A stretch of 64,000 nucleotides of DNA from Pseudomonadota bacterium (GCA_039024915.1 JBCCPK010000004.1:1-64000), one strand, 5' to 3'; shown: positions 19,872 through 28,943, numbered from the stretch's first letter. Numbers and translations are program-made. The notes: a model not told the origin generated them from the sequence alone.

Positions 19872-21464
19872 ATGCGGAACTTTCATTATCCCGGTCGGTC
19901 ACCCGCGCGCGGCCTGTCTTACATGGCGGCCACGTCGCACCCCGCCGCGACGACTGCTGCGCTGGCAGTGCTCTCGAGCGGGGGCAATGCTGCCGATGCT
20001 GCGCTTGCTGCCGCAGGCGTCTTGAGCGTCGTCGAACCACAAATGACGTCGATCGGAGGCGACTGTTTCGCAATCATCGCGCAGCCGGATGGAAAACTGC
20101 ATGGCGTCAACGGATCGGGCCGGGCGCCTGCGCGCCTGAATGCTCAAATGCTGCGCGATGAGGGCTTCGCCAAGGTTCCACCAACGCACCCCCATGCGAT
20201 CACGGTGCCTGGTGCGCTTCGCGGGTTTGAACACATCGCGAGCCGCTTCGGCACCCGACGCCTTGAGGACTTGCTCGAGCCCGCGATCAAGCTTGCTCAT
20301 GACGGGTGGATCGTCGCGGACCGGGTCGGGCATGACATGGCCAACCCGAAAGATCCGCGCGATGTCGGTAGCGACAACGTTCTGAAGCGCGTATTTCGGC
20401 CATCGGGCCACGTGCCCCAACCAGGCGACCGGCTGGTTTGGCCCCAACTTGCCCAAACCCTGCGAACCATTCAGCGCGATGGTGTGCAGGCCTTTTATAC
20501 TGGCGAGATCGCGCGGGACATCGTCGCCCACATTCGCGATCTCGGTGGCGTGATGAGCTTGTCCGACTTCGCTACCTGCAAGGCCGATGCGGTGACCCCG
20601 ATCATGGCGGACTATCGTGGGCTGACGATTGCCGAGCTGCCGCCGAACGGCCAGGGCATCACCGCGCTGATGATGATGAAGGTTCTTGAGCGTTTTGATG
20701 TCGCCGCCATGAAACCGCAGAGCGCCGAGCGCTTTCACCTCGAACTTGAGGCTGGTCGGGCCGCGTACAGCGTGCGCGATGCGCTTGTCGGCGACGCGGA
20801 CACAACCGTTGATCCGCATGCGCTGCTCGACGATGCTGTCATTGATGCGCTGGTGGGTCAGGTTGATCTGACCAATCGATCCGATGGTTTTGACCTGCCT
20901 GACATTCCCAACTCCGATACAGTCTACGTCGCGACGGCAGATAGTTCGGGGCAGATGGTGTCGCTTATCTACTCAATTTACGACGATTTCGGCGCGCTCA
21001 CGGCGACCGATGTGACGGGTATCGTCCTGCAGAATCGCGGCGCCTGTTTTTCTCTTGAGGCGGGCCACCCGAACGAACTTATGGGCGGCAAGAGACCGAT
21101 GCACACGATCATTCCGGCGATGGCCCTCAAGGAGGGTGTGCCCGTTATGGCGTTTGGCGTCATGGGCGGAGCGTACCAGCCCGTTGGCCATGCGCATGTG
21201 ATTTCGAACATGGTCGATTTTCACATGGATGTTCAGCAAGCGCTCGATGAACCGCGGGTGTTCTGGCAGGCGAGCGACCAGCAGCCGATTGTCGAGGAGC
21301 CCCTGAGCGACGAGACGATGGACGGCCTGCGAGCCCTGGGACACGCTCCATCGTTTGCAAAGCGGGCGATCGGTGGTGGTCAAGCCATCTGGCGTGACCG
21401 TGAGACCGGCGTGTTCACCGGTGGGTCTGATCCGCGCAAGGATGGATGCGCCGCCGGGCTCTAG
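19872..21464 (+). CDS. Gamma-glutamyltransferase family protein
   Basis: The 530-residue protein has the Ntn-hydrolase layout of GGT. Large-subunit motifs are AVLSSGGNAADAALAAAGVL and GGDCFAII; the expected self-cleavage Thr lies in NSDTVYVATADSSG near residue 347, followed by MGGKRPMHTIIPAM. The lack of a signal peptide and the YwrD-like length suggest a cytoplasmic member rather than periplasmic glutathione hydrolase. The start at 19872 is preferred because upstream codons in the frame overlap the divergent HbpS gene. Confidence 0.88.
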   Translation: MRNFHYPGRSPARGLSYMAATSHPAATTAALAVLSSGGNAADAALAAAGVLSVVEPQMTSIGGDCFAIIAQPDGKLHGVNGSGRAPARLNAQMLRDEGFAKVPPTHPHAITVPGALRGFEHIASRFGTRRLEDLLEPAIKLAHDGWIVADRVGHDMANPKDPRDVGSDNVLKRVFRPSGHVPQPGDRLVWPQLAQTLRTIQRDGVQAFYTGEIARDIVAHIRDLGGVMSLSDFATCKADAVTPIMADYRGLTIAELPPNGQGITALMMMKVLERFDVAAMKPQSAERFHLELEAGRAAYSVRDALVGDADTTVDPHALLDDAVIDALVGQVDLTNRSDGFDLPDIPNSDTVYVATADSSGQMVSLIYSIYDDFGALTATDVTGIVLQNRGACFSLEAGHPNELMGGKRPMHTIIPAMALKEGVPVMAFGVMGGAYQPVGHAHVISNMVDFHMDVQQALDEPRVFWQASDQQPIVEEPLSDETMDGLRALGHAPSFAKRAIGGGQAIWRDRETGVFTGGSDPRKDGCAAGL

Positions 21465-21481
21465 CGAGCGATGGTGTTCTG

Positions 21482-21835
21482 TCAGGTCGTCCGGACAAAG
21501 CCCATGGAGACGGGCAGCCCTAGACCGTGCTGCGTCTGCGCATAGCGGGCGGCGGCCCGAGCGGCGGGTGCGAGCGGCAGGACCGGGACACTCTGCATCG
21601 GTTCATGGGATGCGAACAGTTGCGCAGCCAGACCCAAGCGCAACGCAGCGGCGTTTGCGACCGTCTCGTTCGAGCGGCGCTCGCGATGCTCTTGGTCTTG
21701 ATGATTTTTCGAGATGCCAGTGATCGGTTCAATCCGGTCCAAGCTGTGCGTCGATTGCCGCGCCCCCCGCGCACTCGCCCTTGAGCCGGTATGAGGCTTT
21801 GTCGAGGGAAACGAGCGTGTTGGTTCGATCTGCAC
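21482..21835 (-). CDS. Possible small hypothetical protein
   Basis: A frame of 117 codons with a GTG start. The last 60 codons have the high third-position GC of real genes here and code for an Ala/Leu-rich segment (LRLGLAAQLFASHEP). I recognise no family. Support comes mainly from a triple CtrA half-site 66-91 bases upstream. A competing minus frame and a plus frame cover the same bases, so it may be spurious. Apart from this I see nothing in 21465-22034. Confidence 0.3.
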   Translation of the reverse strand: MQIEPTRSFPSTKPHTGSRASARGARQSTHSLDRIEPITGISKNHQDQEHRERRSNETVANAAALRLGLAAQLFASHEPMQSVPVLPLAPAARAAARYAQTQHGLGLPVSMGFVRTT

Positions 21836-21900
21836 GCGTAGGCGTCTTTCCGGTTTGAACCTTCCGCCGGTGCCCGATGTTTCAAAACGGGACAGCGTCG

Positions 21901-21926
21901 TTAAAGTCCGCTTAAGGCCTAATTAA
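21901..21926. promoter_or_regulatory. Triple CtrA half-site: TTAA-N7-TTAA-N7-TTAA
   Basis: TTAA at 21901, 21912 and 21923 with spacers AGTCCGC and GGCCTAA gives two overlapping perfect CtrA boxes with 11-base phasing. The nearest start it could serve is the minus-strand frame at 21835; phaR ends just on the other side. Confidence 0.5.
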
Positions 21927-22034
21927 GCTACCAGATGGGGTGTGCGCGCGCCAACGCAATTCCGTAACGCGGTAAACGCCACGCGGAGTTGCCAGCGATG
22001 TCGGAAACGGCTCGCCGTTAAGCGAGACCAATAA

Positions 22035-22652
22035 CTAGTCGGAGCCAGAGATTGAATCGAGCTTCGACTGCATCGCCGTCAGCTGCGCGCGCAACTCTTC
22101 AATGCTGTCAACATTGTCTTGCGCCGCGTCTGCGGCCTCTTCGGCCGCAGCCGTGGAGGTCGTTGCAAACGGGGAGAACATGTTCATGGCGTTCGACATG
22201 GCGGTCTGGAAAAGTTCCATGTTGCGGCGGGTCTGCTCTTGCATGACACCACTCATCGCGCCCAGCGGCATCCCACCGAGACCTTTGGTCATCTTTTCCT
22301 TGATCGCCTCCTGATCGGCGACAAAGGCGTTGATCGAGTGTTCCAGGTAGGTCGGCACGACCGCATTCATTGAATCGTCGTAGAACCTGATGAGCTGGCG
22401 CAGAACGGTGATGGGCAGCAGGTTCGTGCCCTTGCTTTCCTGCTCAAAGATGATCTGGGTCAGGACCGAACGGGTCAGGTCTTCGCCGGTCTTTGCGTCC
22501 TGAACCGTGAAGTCCTCGCCGCCTTTGACCATGTCTGCCAGGTCATCGAGGGTGACGTAAGTCGACGTTCCAGTGTTGTACAGGCGACGGTTGGCGTACT
22601 TCTTGATGACGGTGACTGGCGCCCCGGCGTCGTTGTCCGATTGCAAGGCCAT
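22035..22652 (-). CDS. phaR: Polyhydroxyalkanoate synthesis regulator PhaR
   Basis: DNA- and PHB-binding repressor of the PHA genes. The N-terminal accumulation-regulator domain is clear (VTVIKKYANRRLYNTGTSTYV, residues 13-33; TLDDLADMVKGGEDFTVQDA), followed by PHB-associated domains (LTQIIFEQESKGTNLLP; IRFYDDSMNAVVPTYLEHS). The tail is Ala-rich with a coiled-coil end. In known systems free PhaR represses phasin and PHA genes and is titrated by PHB granules. It is divergent from phaA across a 416-base region that carries a TGC-N3-GCA palindrome. Confidence 0.96.
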   Translation of the reverse strand: MALQSDNDAGAPVTVIKKYANRRLYNTGTSTYVTLDDLADMVKGGEDFTVQDAKTGEDLTRSVLTQIIFEQESKGTNLLPITVLRQLIRFYDDSMNAVVPTYLEHSINAFVADQEAIKEKMTKGLGGMPLGAMSGVMQEQTRRNMELFQTAMSNAMNMFSPFATTSTAAAEEAADAAQDNVDSIEELRAQLTAMQSKLDSISGSD

Positions 22653-23068
22653 CTGACCATCCCCCGTTTTTGGCCGCTTGGGCTCTTAGGTATCGAACGC
22701 TTCTTGATGAAGCGTCCCTTCTTCTTGTTGAACCATTTCGGTCCCCGGCTTTGTAGGCTGTGGAGCGAAAGGCTTGCCGGTTCGACCCTGAATCACTGCC
22801 CCACAAATCAGCGAAAAAGCCAGGGTATTTTGGACAATGTTTTACAAGGTATGACCGGTTCTGTTGCAAAGCACAACCGGCGTAAGGGGACATCCTTAGC
22901 AGGCGGGTCGAGTTGATCCGGATCAAGGTCCATCAGCGCCGTTTGGTCAATTGACAGGTCCGACGGCGGGTGTGTTTGACTTTATTCACATCGCATCAAG
23001 TCAACAGGGCGTTCCAATCGCCCGCCACCAAACCTCGGATATCGAGGCTCACCCGGGAGACATCATTA
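22653..23068. other. phaR-phaA divergent regulatory region
   Basis: No gene is supported here. It must hold promoters in both directions; TTGACA at 22951-22956 is a possible -35 for phaA, but I see no good -10. The palindrome at 22864-22876 is the best operator candidate. A ribosome site (GGGAGA) precedes phaA. Confidence 0.6.
22864..22876. promoter_or_regulatory. TTGTGC-N3-GCA motif (candidate PhaR operator)
   Basis: The plus strand reads TTGCAAAGCACAA; the minus strand reads TTGTGC-TTT-GCAA. The core TGC-N3-GCA is the published type of PhaR site in Rhodobacter and Paracoccus. The same motif occurs upstream of etfB, mcd and ecm. Confidence 0.55.
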
Positions 23069-24241
23069 ATGACTTCAGTTGTTATCGCATCGGCGGCTCG
23101 GACTGCCGTTGGATCTTTCAATGGGTCCTTCAATGGCGTTCTGGCGCACCAGCTCGGCGCAACCGCCATCAAAGGAGCTCTAGACAGGGCTAAAGTGGAC
23201 GCTGCCGATGTCGACGAGGTCATCATGGGTCAGATTCTCGCGGCAGGCGAGGGGCAGAATCCTGCCCGTCAGGCAGCGATGGCGGCAGGCGTACCTCAGG
23301 AGGCGACCGCGTGGGGGCTCAACCAGCTTTGCGGTTCAGGTTTGCGTGCGGTGGCCATTGGTATGCAGCAGATCGCCAATGGCGATGCCGACATCATCGT
23401 GGCTGGCGGGCAAGAATCGATGACCATGGCGCCGCACACCATGCACCTGCGTGGTGGCGTCAAGATGGGTAATGGCACCATGGTCGACACCATGATGTAC
23501 GATGCTCTGACCGATGCTTTTCACAAGTACCTGATGGGCACCACCGCCGAGAACGTTGCCAAACAATGGCAACTGACCCGCGACGAACAGGACGAGTTCG
23601 CTGTTGCGTCACAGAACAAGGCCGAAGCCGCCCAGAAGGCCGGCAAGTTCAAAGACGAGATCGTCGCCCACACCATCAAGACCCGGAAGGGCGAGACTGT
23701 TGTTGAGGAAGACGAGTACATCAAACACGGTGTGACGGTTGAGGGCATCTCAAAGCTTCGTCCGGCCTTCGACAAGGAAGGTACGGTCACGGCGGCCAAT
23801 GCGTCTGGTATTAACGATGGCGGTGCAGCCACCGTCCTGATGAGTGAAGCGGAAGCCGAGAAGCGCGGCATCACGCCGATGGCGCGGATCGTCTCATGGG
23901 CCACCGCAGGGGTCGACCCGGCGATCATGGGCACTGGACCCATCCCGGCATCGCGCAAGGCACTGGAGAAGGCTGGCTGGAAGGTCGATGATCTCGATCT
24001 CGTCGAAGCCAACGAAGCTTTTGCCGCGCAGGCCTGCGCCGTGAACAAGGACATGGGCTGGAACCCCGAAATCGTGAACGTGAATGGCGGGGCCATTGCC
24101 ATCGGCCACCCGGTCGGCGCGTCCGGTGCGCGGGTCCTGAACACCTTGCTGTTCGAGATGCAGAAGCGCGACGCCAAGAAGGGCCTTGCCACCTTGTGCA
24201 TCGGCGGCGGCATGGGCGTGGCGCTCTGCGTCGAACGATAG
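23069..24241 (+). CDS. phaA: Acetyl-CoA acetyltransferase (beta-ketothiolase)
   Basis: Condenses two acetyl-CoA to acetoacetyl-CoA for PHB and the EMC pathway. The start at 23069 gives 390 residues, the family length. Motifs are the active-site Cys in [16 protein letters not shown] (near residue 88), [17 protein letters not shown] and the C-terminal Cys in [16 protein letters not shown]. Synthetic rather than degradative use is inferred from the adjacent phaB and divergent phaR. Confidence 0.97.
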   Translation: MTSVVIASAARTAVGSFNGSFNGVLAHQLGATAIKGALDRAKVDAADVDEVIMGQILAAGEGQNPARQAAMAAGVPQEATAWGLNQLCGSGLRAVAIGMQQIANGDADIIVAGGQESMTMAPHTMHLRGGVKMGNGTMVDTMMYDALTDAFHKYLMGTTAENVAKQWQLTRDEQDEFAVASQNKAEAAQKAGKFKDEIVAHTIKTRKGETVVEEDEYIKHGVTVEGISKLRPAFDKEGTVTAANASGINDGGAATVLMSEAEAEKRGITPMARIVSWATAGVDPAIMGTGPIPASRKALEKAGWKVDDLDLVEANEAFAAQACAVNKDMGWNPEIVNVNGGAIAIGHPVGASGARVLNTLLFEMQKRDAKKGLATLCIGGGMGVALCVER

Positions 24242-24440
24242 GTGCTCAAAGCAGCGCAGGATGGGGGAGCAATGGGCCTGGATCATCGGGGCAGCGATCC
24301 TTCTGATCCCCTTGTTGCGCTTCTTCTTTCGACTGCTGACCGGACGGGTGACGATTTCGGACTTTCAGGATCGTGAATGGACGCCCTGGAACTGGCCAAT
24401 CATCAAAACCAAAAACAACAAACCAATCGAGGAAACATCC

Positions 24441-25166
24441 ATGGGCAGAGTAGCACTGGTCACCGGCGGCAGCCGGGGCATTGGCGAAGCCATCTCCAAA
24501 GCATTGCAAGCGGACGGCTGTACCGTCGCCGCCACCTATGCTGGCAATGATGAGAAGGCCGCGGCGTTCACCGCCGCGACCGGCATCAAGACCTACAAGT
24601 GGAACGTGGGCGACTACGACTCCTCCAAAGCCGGTATTGCCCAGGTCGAAGCCGACCTTGGTCCGGTCGAGATCGTAGTGGCCAACGCAGGCATAACCCG
24701 CGACGCCATGTTTCACCGGATGACGCCAGAACAGTGGAACGAGGTGATCGCAACCAACCTCACCGGTGTCTTCAACACCATCCACCCGGTCTGGCCGGGC
24801 ATGCGCGAGCGCAAGTTCGGCCGCGTGATTGTGATCTCGTCGATCAATGGTCAGAAAGGTCAGGCTGGACAGGTCAACTATGCGGCGACCAAGGCCGGCG
24901 ATCTGGGCATCATCAAGTCGCTGGCGCAAGAAGGCGCGCGCGCCGGCATCACCGCCAACGCCGTCTGTCCTGGCTACATCGGGACGGAAATGGTGCGGGC
25001 AATCCCAGAAGACGTCCTCAACTCGAAGATCATTCCGCAAATCCCGGTCGGTCGGTTGGGCGAGCCGGAAGAGATCGCGCGTTGTGTTTCTTTCCTCGCA
25101 TCTGATGATGCGGGCTTCATCTCCGGGTCCACCATCTCGGCCAATGGTGCGCAGTTCTTCGTTTGA
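24441..25166 (+). CDS. phaB: Acetoacetyl-CoA reductase
   Basis: NADPH-dependent short-chain dehydrogenase giving (R)-3-hydroxybutyryl-CoA. MGRVALVTGGSRGIGEAIS carries the cofactor loop; ANAGITRDAMFHRM, the Ser in VIVISSINGQKGQAGQ and the Tyr-x3-Lys in VNYAATKAGDLG are all present, and the length of 241 is normal. The ATG at 24441 follows GAGG at 8 bases. The same frame is open upstream to an ATG at 24261, which would add 60 residues with a membrane helix (see findings). The gene ends at a strong terminator. Confidence 0.95.
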   Translation: MGRVALVTGGSRGIGEAISKALQADGCTVAATYAGNDEKAAAFTAATGIKTYKWNVGDYDSSKAGIAQVEADLGPVEIVVANAGITRDAMFHRMTPEQWNEVIATNLTGVFNTIHPVWPGMRERKFGRVIVISSINGQKGQAGQVNYAATKAGDLGIIKSLAQEGARAGITANAVCPGYIGTEMVRAIPEDVLNSKIIPQIPVGRLGEPEEIARCVSFLASDDAGFISGSTISANGAQFFV

Positions 25167-25189
25167 GGCCCCCCGGTTGTGCATGAGAG

Positions 25190-25216
25190 CGGGCCCTTCG
25201 GGGCCCGTTTTCTTTT
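25190..25216 (+). terminator. Intrinsic terminator of phaAB
   Basis: CGGGCCC, TTCG loop, GGGCCCG, then TTTTCTTTT. Confidence 0.9.
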
Positions 25217-25262
25217 CGCTCGGTCATGATAGCTTAAGCCAAAGGCCCTAGTGCACTCGGTG

Positions 25263-26327
25263 ATGCGTGTGTCTGACCAGTCCCCCCGCTTGCCCGCCAG
25301 CTCTCAGTCCTCAAACGGCAGAACCCGTGCTCGGGCCACCCGCCGCTCGGTTGATGAGCGCTTTGGGCTGGATGATTTTCGGCGAGAGCTTGTTGGTATC
25401 GTCAGTTTTGGAGCCCTGATTGCGCTCCTGGGTGCTATCACGCCGCATCTTTTTCCCCGCACACCTGTGTTGCACCTCGATCAGGCGCGGGTGCATCTCG
25501 GTGTCGGGTTGTTGCTGTGTGCGTTCGCCCTTGGCATGTTGCGTGCGTTCAGGCGGGCTATTGCGTGCGCTGTAGCCGGGTTCATCATGTGCGCAAGCGT
25601 TGGCCTGTACGCGCTTCAGCATTTTGCGCCCCAAACACCGGATCGCGCGGCAGACCTTTCCCTGATCAGCTTCAACCTCTTGGGTGATAACCCACGCGGG
25701 GACGATCTCGCACAGTTTGTCATCGACAGTGCGCCGGACATAGCGGTGCTGCTTGAGGCACCCGCTATCCACGACCAGAGACAAGAGCTGGAAGACGCTT
25801 TTCCGTATTCGGCAGGCTGCCTGACCCGTCCAAATGGGCGCCTGCATTGTGATCTGGCGGTTTTCTCACGCTTGCCGCTTGAGAACATCCAAGCGCGTCC
25901 CTTCTATTGGATCTTCGGTAGGCTGATAACGGCGGAAGTCGTGACTGAGGCGGGCCGCATCACTTTGGTGGCGGCGCATTTGGGTAAGCCCTATTGGGGC
26001 GACATTCATTACGACCAGCTGGCAGAATTGGCGCGCGTCCTCGGCGAGCTTGATGGTCCCATCATTCTCGCCGGTGATTTTAACTCGATGCCCTTTGTTT
26101 CCGCGTTTCGTGACAGCCTGCACGAACAGAGCGGTATGAAGCTTGCGAGCCGCATGCAAACAACCTGGCCGGCTTTACCCTCAATCGCGCTCAGCAATCT
26201 TGGGTTCGCCATCGATCATGTGCTGGTCCGCGGCGAAGCAACGCCCGTCGCGAGCGAACGATTGTTTGACCCTATCGGTTCAAACCATCGCGGTTTGCTG
26301 ACCCGTTTCGATCTCGATGGGATATAA
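25263..26327 (+). CDS. Membrane-anchored endonuclease/exonuclease/phosphatase family protein
   Basis: About 354 residues with three hydrophobic segments in the first 120 (ELVGIVSFGALIALLGAI; HLGVGLLLCAFALGML; AIACAVAGFIMCASVGLY) and then an EEP domain: LSLISFNLLGDNPRGDD, the LLEAPA segment with metal-binding Glu, AAHLGKPY, ILAGDFNSMPF and a C-terminal AIDHVLVRG...SNHRGL. The topology places the domain outside the membrane. Substrate unknown; relatives are annotated as secreted nucleases or phosphodiesterases. A GTG at 25251 is an alternative start. Confidence 0.87.
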   Translation: MRVSDQSPRLPASSQSSNGRTRARATRRSVDERFGLDDFRRELVGIVSFGALIALLGAITPHLFPRTPVLHLDQARVHLGVGLLLCAFALGMLRAFRRAIACAVAGFIMCASVGLYALQHFAPQTPDRAADLSLISFNLLGDNPRGDDLAQFVIDSAPDIAVLLEAPAIHDQRQELEDAFPYSAGCLTRPNGRLHCDLAVFSRLPLENIQARPFYWIFGRLITAEVVTEAGRITLVAAHLGKPYWGDIHYDQLAELARVLGELDGPIILAGDFNSMPFVSAFRDSLHEQSGMKLASRMQTTWPALPSIALSNLGFAIDHVLVRGEATPVASERLFDPIGSNHRGLLTRFDLDGI

Positions 26328-26345
26328 CAGCGAAAAGCGCTGTTA
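26325..26345. terminator. Perfect palindrome spanning both stop codons of convergent genes
   Basis: TAACAGCG, AAAAG, CGCTGTTA: the TAA of the EEP gene and the TAA of the minus-strand gene form the outer ends of one hairpin. There is no T-tract, so termination is only possible, not proven. Confidence 0.5.
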
Positions 26346-27686
26346 GCGCTCTGGAACGACGTCCAGGGTTGGCGCATCCGCGGCCGGTGTTGAGTGGAGG
26401 CCGTCCGCTATCAGCTTGCTGAGCAGGTCATCGACCTCGGTATCGCCACCATCTTCAGGGTCAACGGACTTCTCTGCGGCGACTTCCGGTTCTTCGTCCG
26501 GCCCTGACGGTTTGTCAGCAGCTGAGTCGATTTTTACGGTCGGCGCGTCGGCTGGCCCAGCCGTGAGATCATCAAGGTCCAACTCAGCCTCGATCGCTGC
26601 TTCGAGCGCACCATCGACCGAGTTTGCCTCAATTGCCGCTTCAGAACTGGCTGCACTTGCGGCGTCTGGCAAGGACGCAGGGGCGGTCGCGACACTGGGC
26701 TCAGGCATGGGCTCTGCCAGGTCCTTTTCCATCTTGGCGATGGGAGCCGTCTCGACCGCTGCACTGTCGGATTTCAAATCGATGTCGGCACCCTCCGATG
26801 GTTTTGAGTCGGTATCGTCTGCCGTTGCTCCATCGCTTGCGCCAGCCTCGGAGACAGGATCGTTGCTCGCTTCAGAACGTGGAAGAGGTGCATCCTCGAT
26901 GGGGGCGCTGCCATTGGCCACTTTGGCAATGTCCGCCGATGCTGCGACGACCGCAGCCCCAGTAGCCACACCAGCCGCCGTTGCAATCTTGGGTGCGCTG
27001 GTGTCGGCCTTCGGTTCAGTGGACTGCTCAGCCGCCTTCTCGCTGCTCGCGGTGTCAACGCTTTTGGTCCCCACATCGACGCCTTTATCAGCCGGTGAAC
27101 TTGGAATTTTGATGTCGTTCGCCGGTTGTTGCTTGTGCTGCGCGCTCGCCGCAGGCTCGTCTGCCTTGGCTGCAAGGGTCGCTTTTGCGGATGGTGCGCG
27201 ATCCGCCGTCTTTAACGGTATTGGCCTCGAAACGCTTTTGATGCGGCTGGCAACGATCTCGTCAATATCGACAACACCGTCAGTCAGAGCTTCAAGCGAC
27301 GGCGGCAAATCGGTCCGGTCTGAAATGGAGATCAGTTTGTTATGGCTCTTGAGAAGCCGCGCAAGAGCGGAGTAATTGGACCGACCGATCAGGATCGTCT
27401 CTTCAAAATCTGTTGGTCCAGCGAGGCACGCCGCCAAATCGAGCGTCATCTCGATCAGCGTGTCGTCGGTACCCGACGTATCGTGAATGGCAAAACCAAC
27501 ATCACGGTATGCGTTGCGGGTGGTCAGATCGACGCTTGGCGCGCAGTACGCGTGCAACTGTCTCAGGTCACGCGAAAGCCCATGCATCGTATTGGCCAGT
27601 TCTGCGACAAGCGTGGAAGGCGCTGGAGATCCCCCAACGCGGGCTTGCAGCGATTGCACATCAACGAACACTACAGTGGTAATCAT
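26343..27686 (-). CDS. NYN/PIN-like domain protein with long acidic Ala-rich tail
   Basis: Starting at the ATG at 27686, the first 140 or so residues look like a NYN-type nuclease fold: TTVVFVDVQSLQARVG, a middle DDTLIEMTLDLAACLAG, and ETILIGRSNYSALARLLKSH. The usual acidic residue in the third motif (SGDSDF type) is replaced by GRSN, so activity is doubtful. The next 280 residues are low-complexity, rich in Ala, Asp, Glu, Pro and Ser, with a short hydrophobic patch (AAGVATGAAVVAASADIA). The C-terminal EVDDLLSKLIADGL may be a short helix. Family assignment is tentative; the gene is clearly coding by length and codon use. Confidence 0.7.
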   Translation of the reverse strand: MITTVVFVDVQSLQARVGGSPAPSTLVAELANTMHGLSRDLRQLHAYCAPSVDLTTRNAYRDVGFAIHDTSGTDDTLIEMTLDLAACLAGPTDFEETILIGRSNYSALARLLKSHNKLISISDRTDLPPSLEALTDGVVDIDEIVASRIKSVSRPIPLKTADRAPSAKATLAAKADEPAASAQHKQQPANDIKIPSSPADKGVDVGTKSVDTASSEKAAEQSTEPKADTSAPKIATAAGVATGAAVVAASADIAKVANGSAPIEDAPLPRSEASNDPVSEAGASDGATADDTDSKPSEGADIDLKSDSAAVETAPIAKMEKDLAEPMPEPSVATAPASLPDAASAASSEAAIEANSVDGALEAAIEAELDLDDLTAGPADAPTVKIDSAADKPSGPDEEPEVAAEKSVDPEDGGDTEVDDLLSKLIADGLHSTPAADAPTLDVVPER

Positions 27687-27869
27687 AACAAATCCTGGGA
27701 TGTCGGATGCGGCGCCCGCACATGCGCCGACGGTTTGGGATGGTGTTTGGTAATCCTTCCGGCCCGGTTTAGGTCGGGCACAACCATGGAGTCCCCTCAA
27801 CGGGGCGAAATTAAGATGGTTACTGTGCCGTTAACGGTCCGGCGGGTCAATCTGAACGGCTTCCGCCCT

Positions 27870-28310
27870 TTACGGCGTGCGCGGAACCGGACGCCAGTCG
27901 GGCGGCGCCATCTCGAAGCCTTCGAACTCAAATCCCGGCGCGACGGTACAGCCGACAAGTGTCCATTCACCGAGGCTTTCTGCGGTCTGCCACCAGCCTG
28001 CGGGGACGACCAGTTGCGGCCGTTCGGAACGAGCAAGGTTCGGTCCAAGCCGGTGGGCCTCGGCATCATGACCGTTGGCTGACATGGTCAAGGCAAGCGG
28101 AGAGCCGGCATACCAGTGCCAGATCTCCGCTGCGTCCACCCGATGCCAGGCTGAGCAGTCACCAACGCCGAGCGCGAAATAGATCGCCGTGCCGACGGAG
28201 CGACCGTCCGTTTGGGCGTGGTCGCGAAAGGTCTCACGGTAGAAGCCACCTTCAGGGTGTGGCGCGAGATCAAGGATGCGGACGATCTCCTGAAAGCTCA
28301 GCTCGTTCAT
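27870..28310 (-). CDS. Cupin family protein (DUF985)
   Basis: The 146-residue protein has the DUF985 pattern: LDLAPHPEGGFYRETFRD, the metal-site strand SAWHRVDAAEIWHWYAGSP and PQLVVPAGWWQTAES. Members form a cupin barrel; sugar-nucleotide epimerase-like and ligand-binding roles have been proposed for relatives. Start ATG at 28310, directly followed on the operon side by the LysE-type gene 9 bases upstream. Confidence 0.88.
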   Translation of the reverse strand: MNELSFQEIVRILDLAPHPEGGFYRETFRDHAQTDGRSVGTAIYFALGVGDCSAWHRVDAAEIWHWYAGSPLALTMSANGHDAEAHRLGPNLARSERPQLVVPAGWWQTAESLGEWTLVGCTVAPGFEFEGFEMAPPDWRPVPRTP

Positions 28311-28319
28311 TGAGTGTCC

Positions 28320-28943
28320 TCAGCGTTCGGCGAACGCCAACCGCAACCCTAGCAAGCCGAAAGCAGCTGCAAACGAGCGCCTGAGCCAGGCCATGACCGT
28401 GGGCTTTGAGATCACGTAATCGCGGGCCATAGCGGCGCTCGCGCCGTAACCGATAAACACGATGAAGGTCATCGCCATGAACGTTGCGGCGAGGCCAACA
28501 AGCGTCGCCGTGGGATGGGCCGCATCGGCAGGGACGAATTGCGGAAGAAAGGCCAGGAAAAAGAGCGATAGCTTAGGGTTGAGGACATTGATGAGCGTCC
28601 CCGTCCGGGCCGTCTGCCAGGCTGACCGCTTGCGCTGATCACCTGATACGTCCAATGCACCACCCTCTCGAAGGATCTGCCATGCCATGTAGAAAAGGTA
28701 CGCGACGCCAGCATATTTGATGAGTTGGAACGCGAGCGCGGATGCGTGCAGGACCGCTGCCAACCCGACGATGCTGGCGAGCATGTGGGGAACGATGCCC
28801 ATCGTACAGCCAGCGGCCGCTGCAATGCTTGCCTTGAAGCCGCGGCCAAGCCCGATTGCGATCGTGTACAGAACACCTGTGCCAGGTAGCAAAACGACCA
28901 CAAGCGATGTGATCAGATAATCCCACGATAGAAAGGCGGACAC
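28320..28943 (-). CDS. LysE/RhtB family amino acid exporter
   Basis: A 207-residue protein with five to six membrane helices and the family features LLPGTGVLYTIAIGLGRGFKA at the N-terminus and GTLINVLNPKLSLFFLAFLPQF in the middle. Such proteins export amino acids or homoserine lactones; the substrate cannot be told. GTG start. Confidence 0.88.
   Translation of the reverse strand: MSAFLSWDYLITSLVVVLLPGTGVLYTIAIGLGRGFKASIAAAAGCTMGIVPHMLASIVGLAAVLHASALAFQLIKYAGVAYLFYMAWQILREGGALDVSGDQRKRSAWQTARTGTLINVLNPKLSLFFLAFLPQFVPADAAHPTATLVGLAATFMAMTFIVFIGYGASAAMARDYVISKPTVMAWLRRSFAAAFGLLGLRLAFAER

Noticed and set aside
22653-22780. Cold-shock-like KWFNKKKG segment on the minus strand upstream of phaR
   Set aside because: The likeness covers only a few residues, there is no start codon at the right place, and the rest does not match a cold-shock protein.
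22951-22985. phaA promoter based on TTGACA at 22951
   Set aside because: No acceptable -10 lies at 16-18 bases, so the match to -35 alone is not enough to call it.
27342-28082. 246-codon plus-strand frame across the NYN-like and cupin genes
   Set aside because: It spans two genes on the other strand and the gap between them, with no conserved features.
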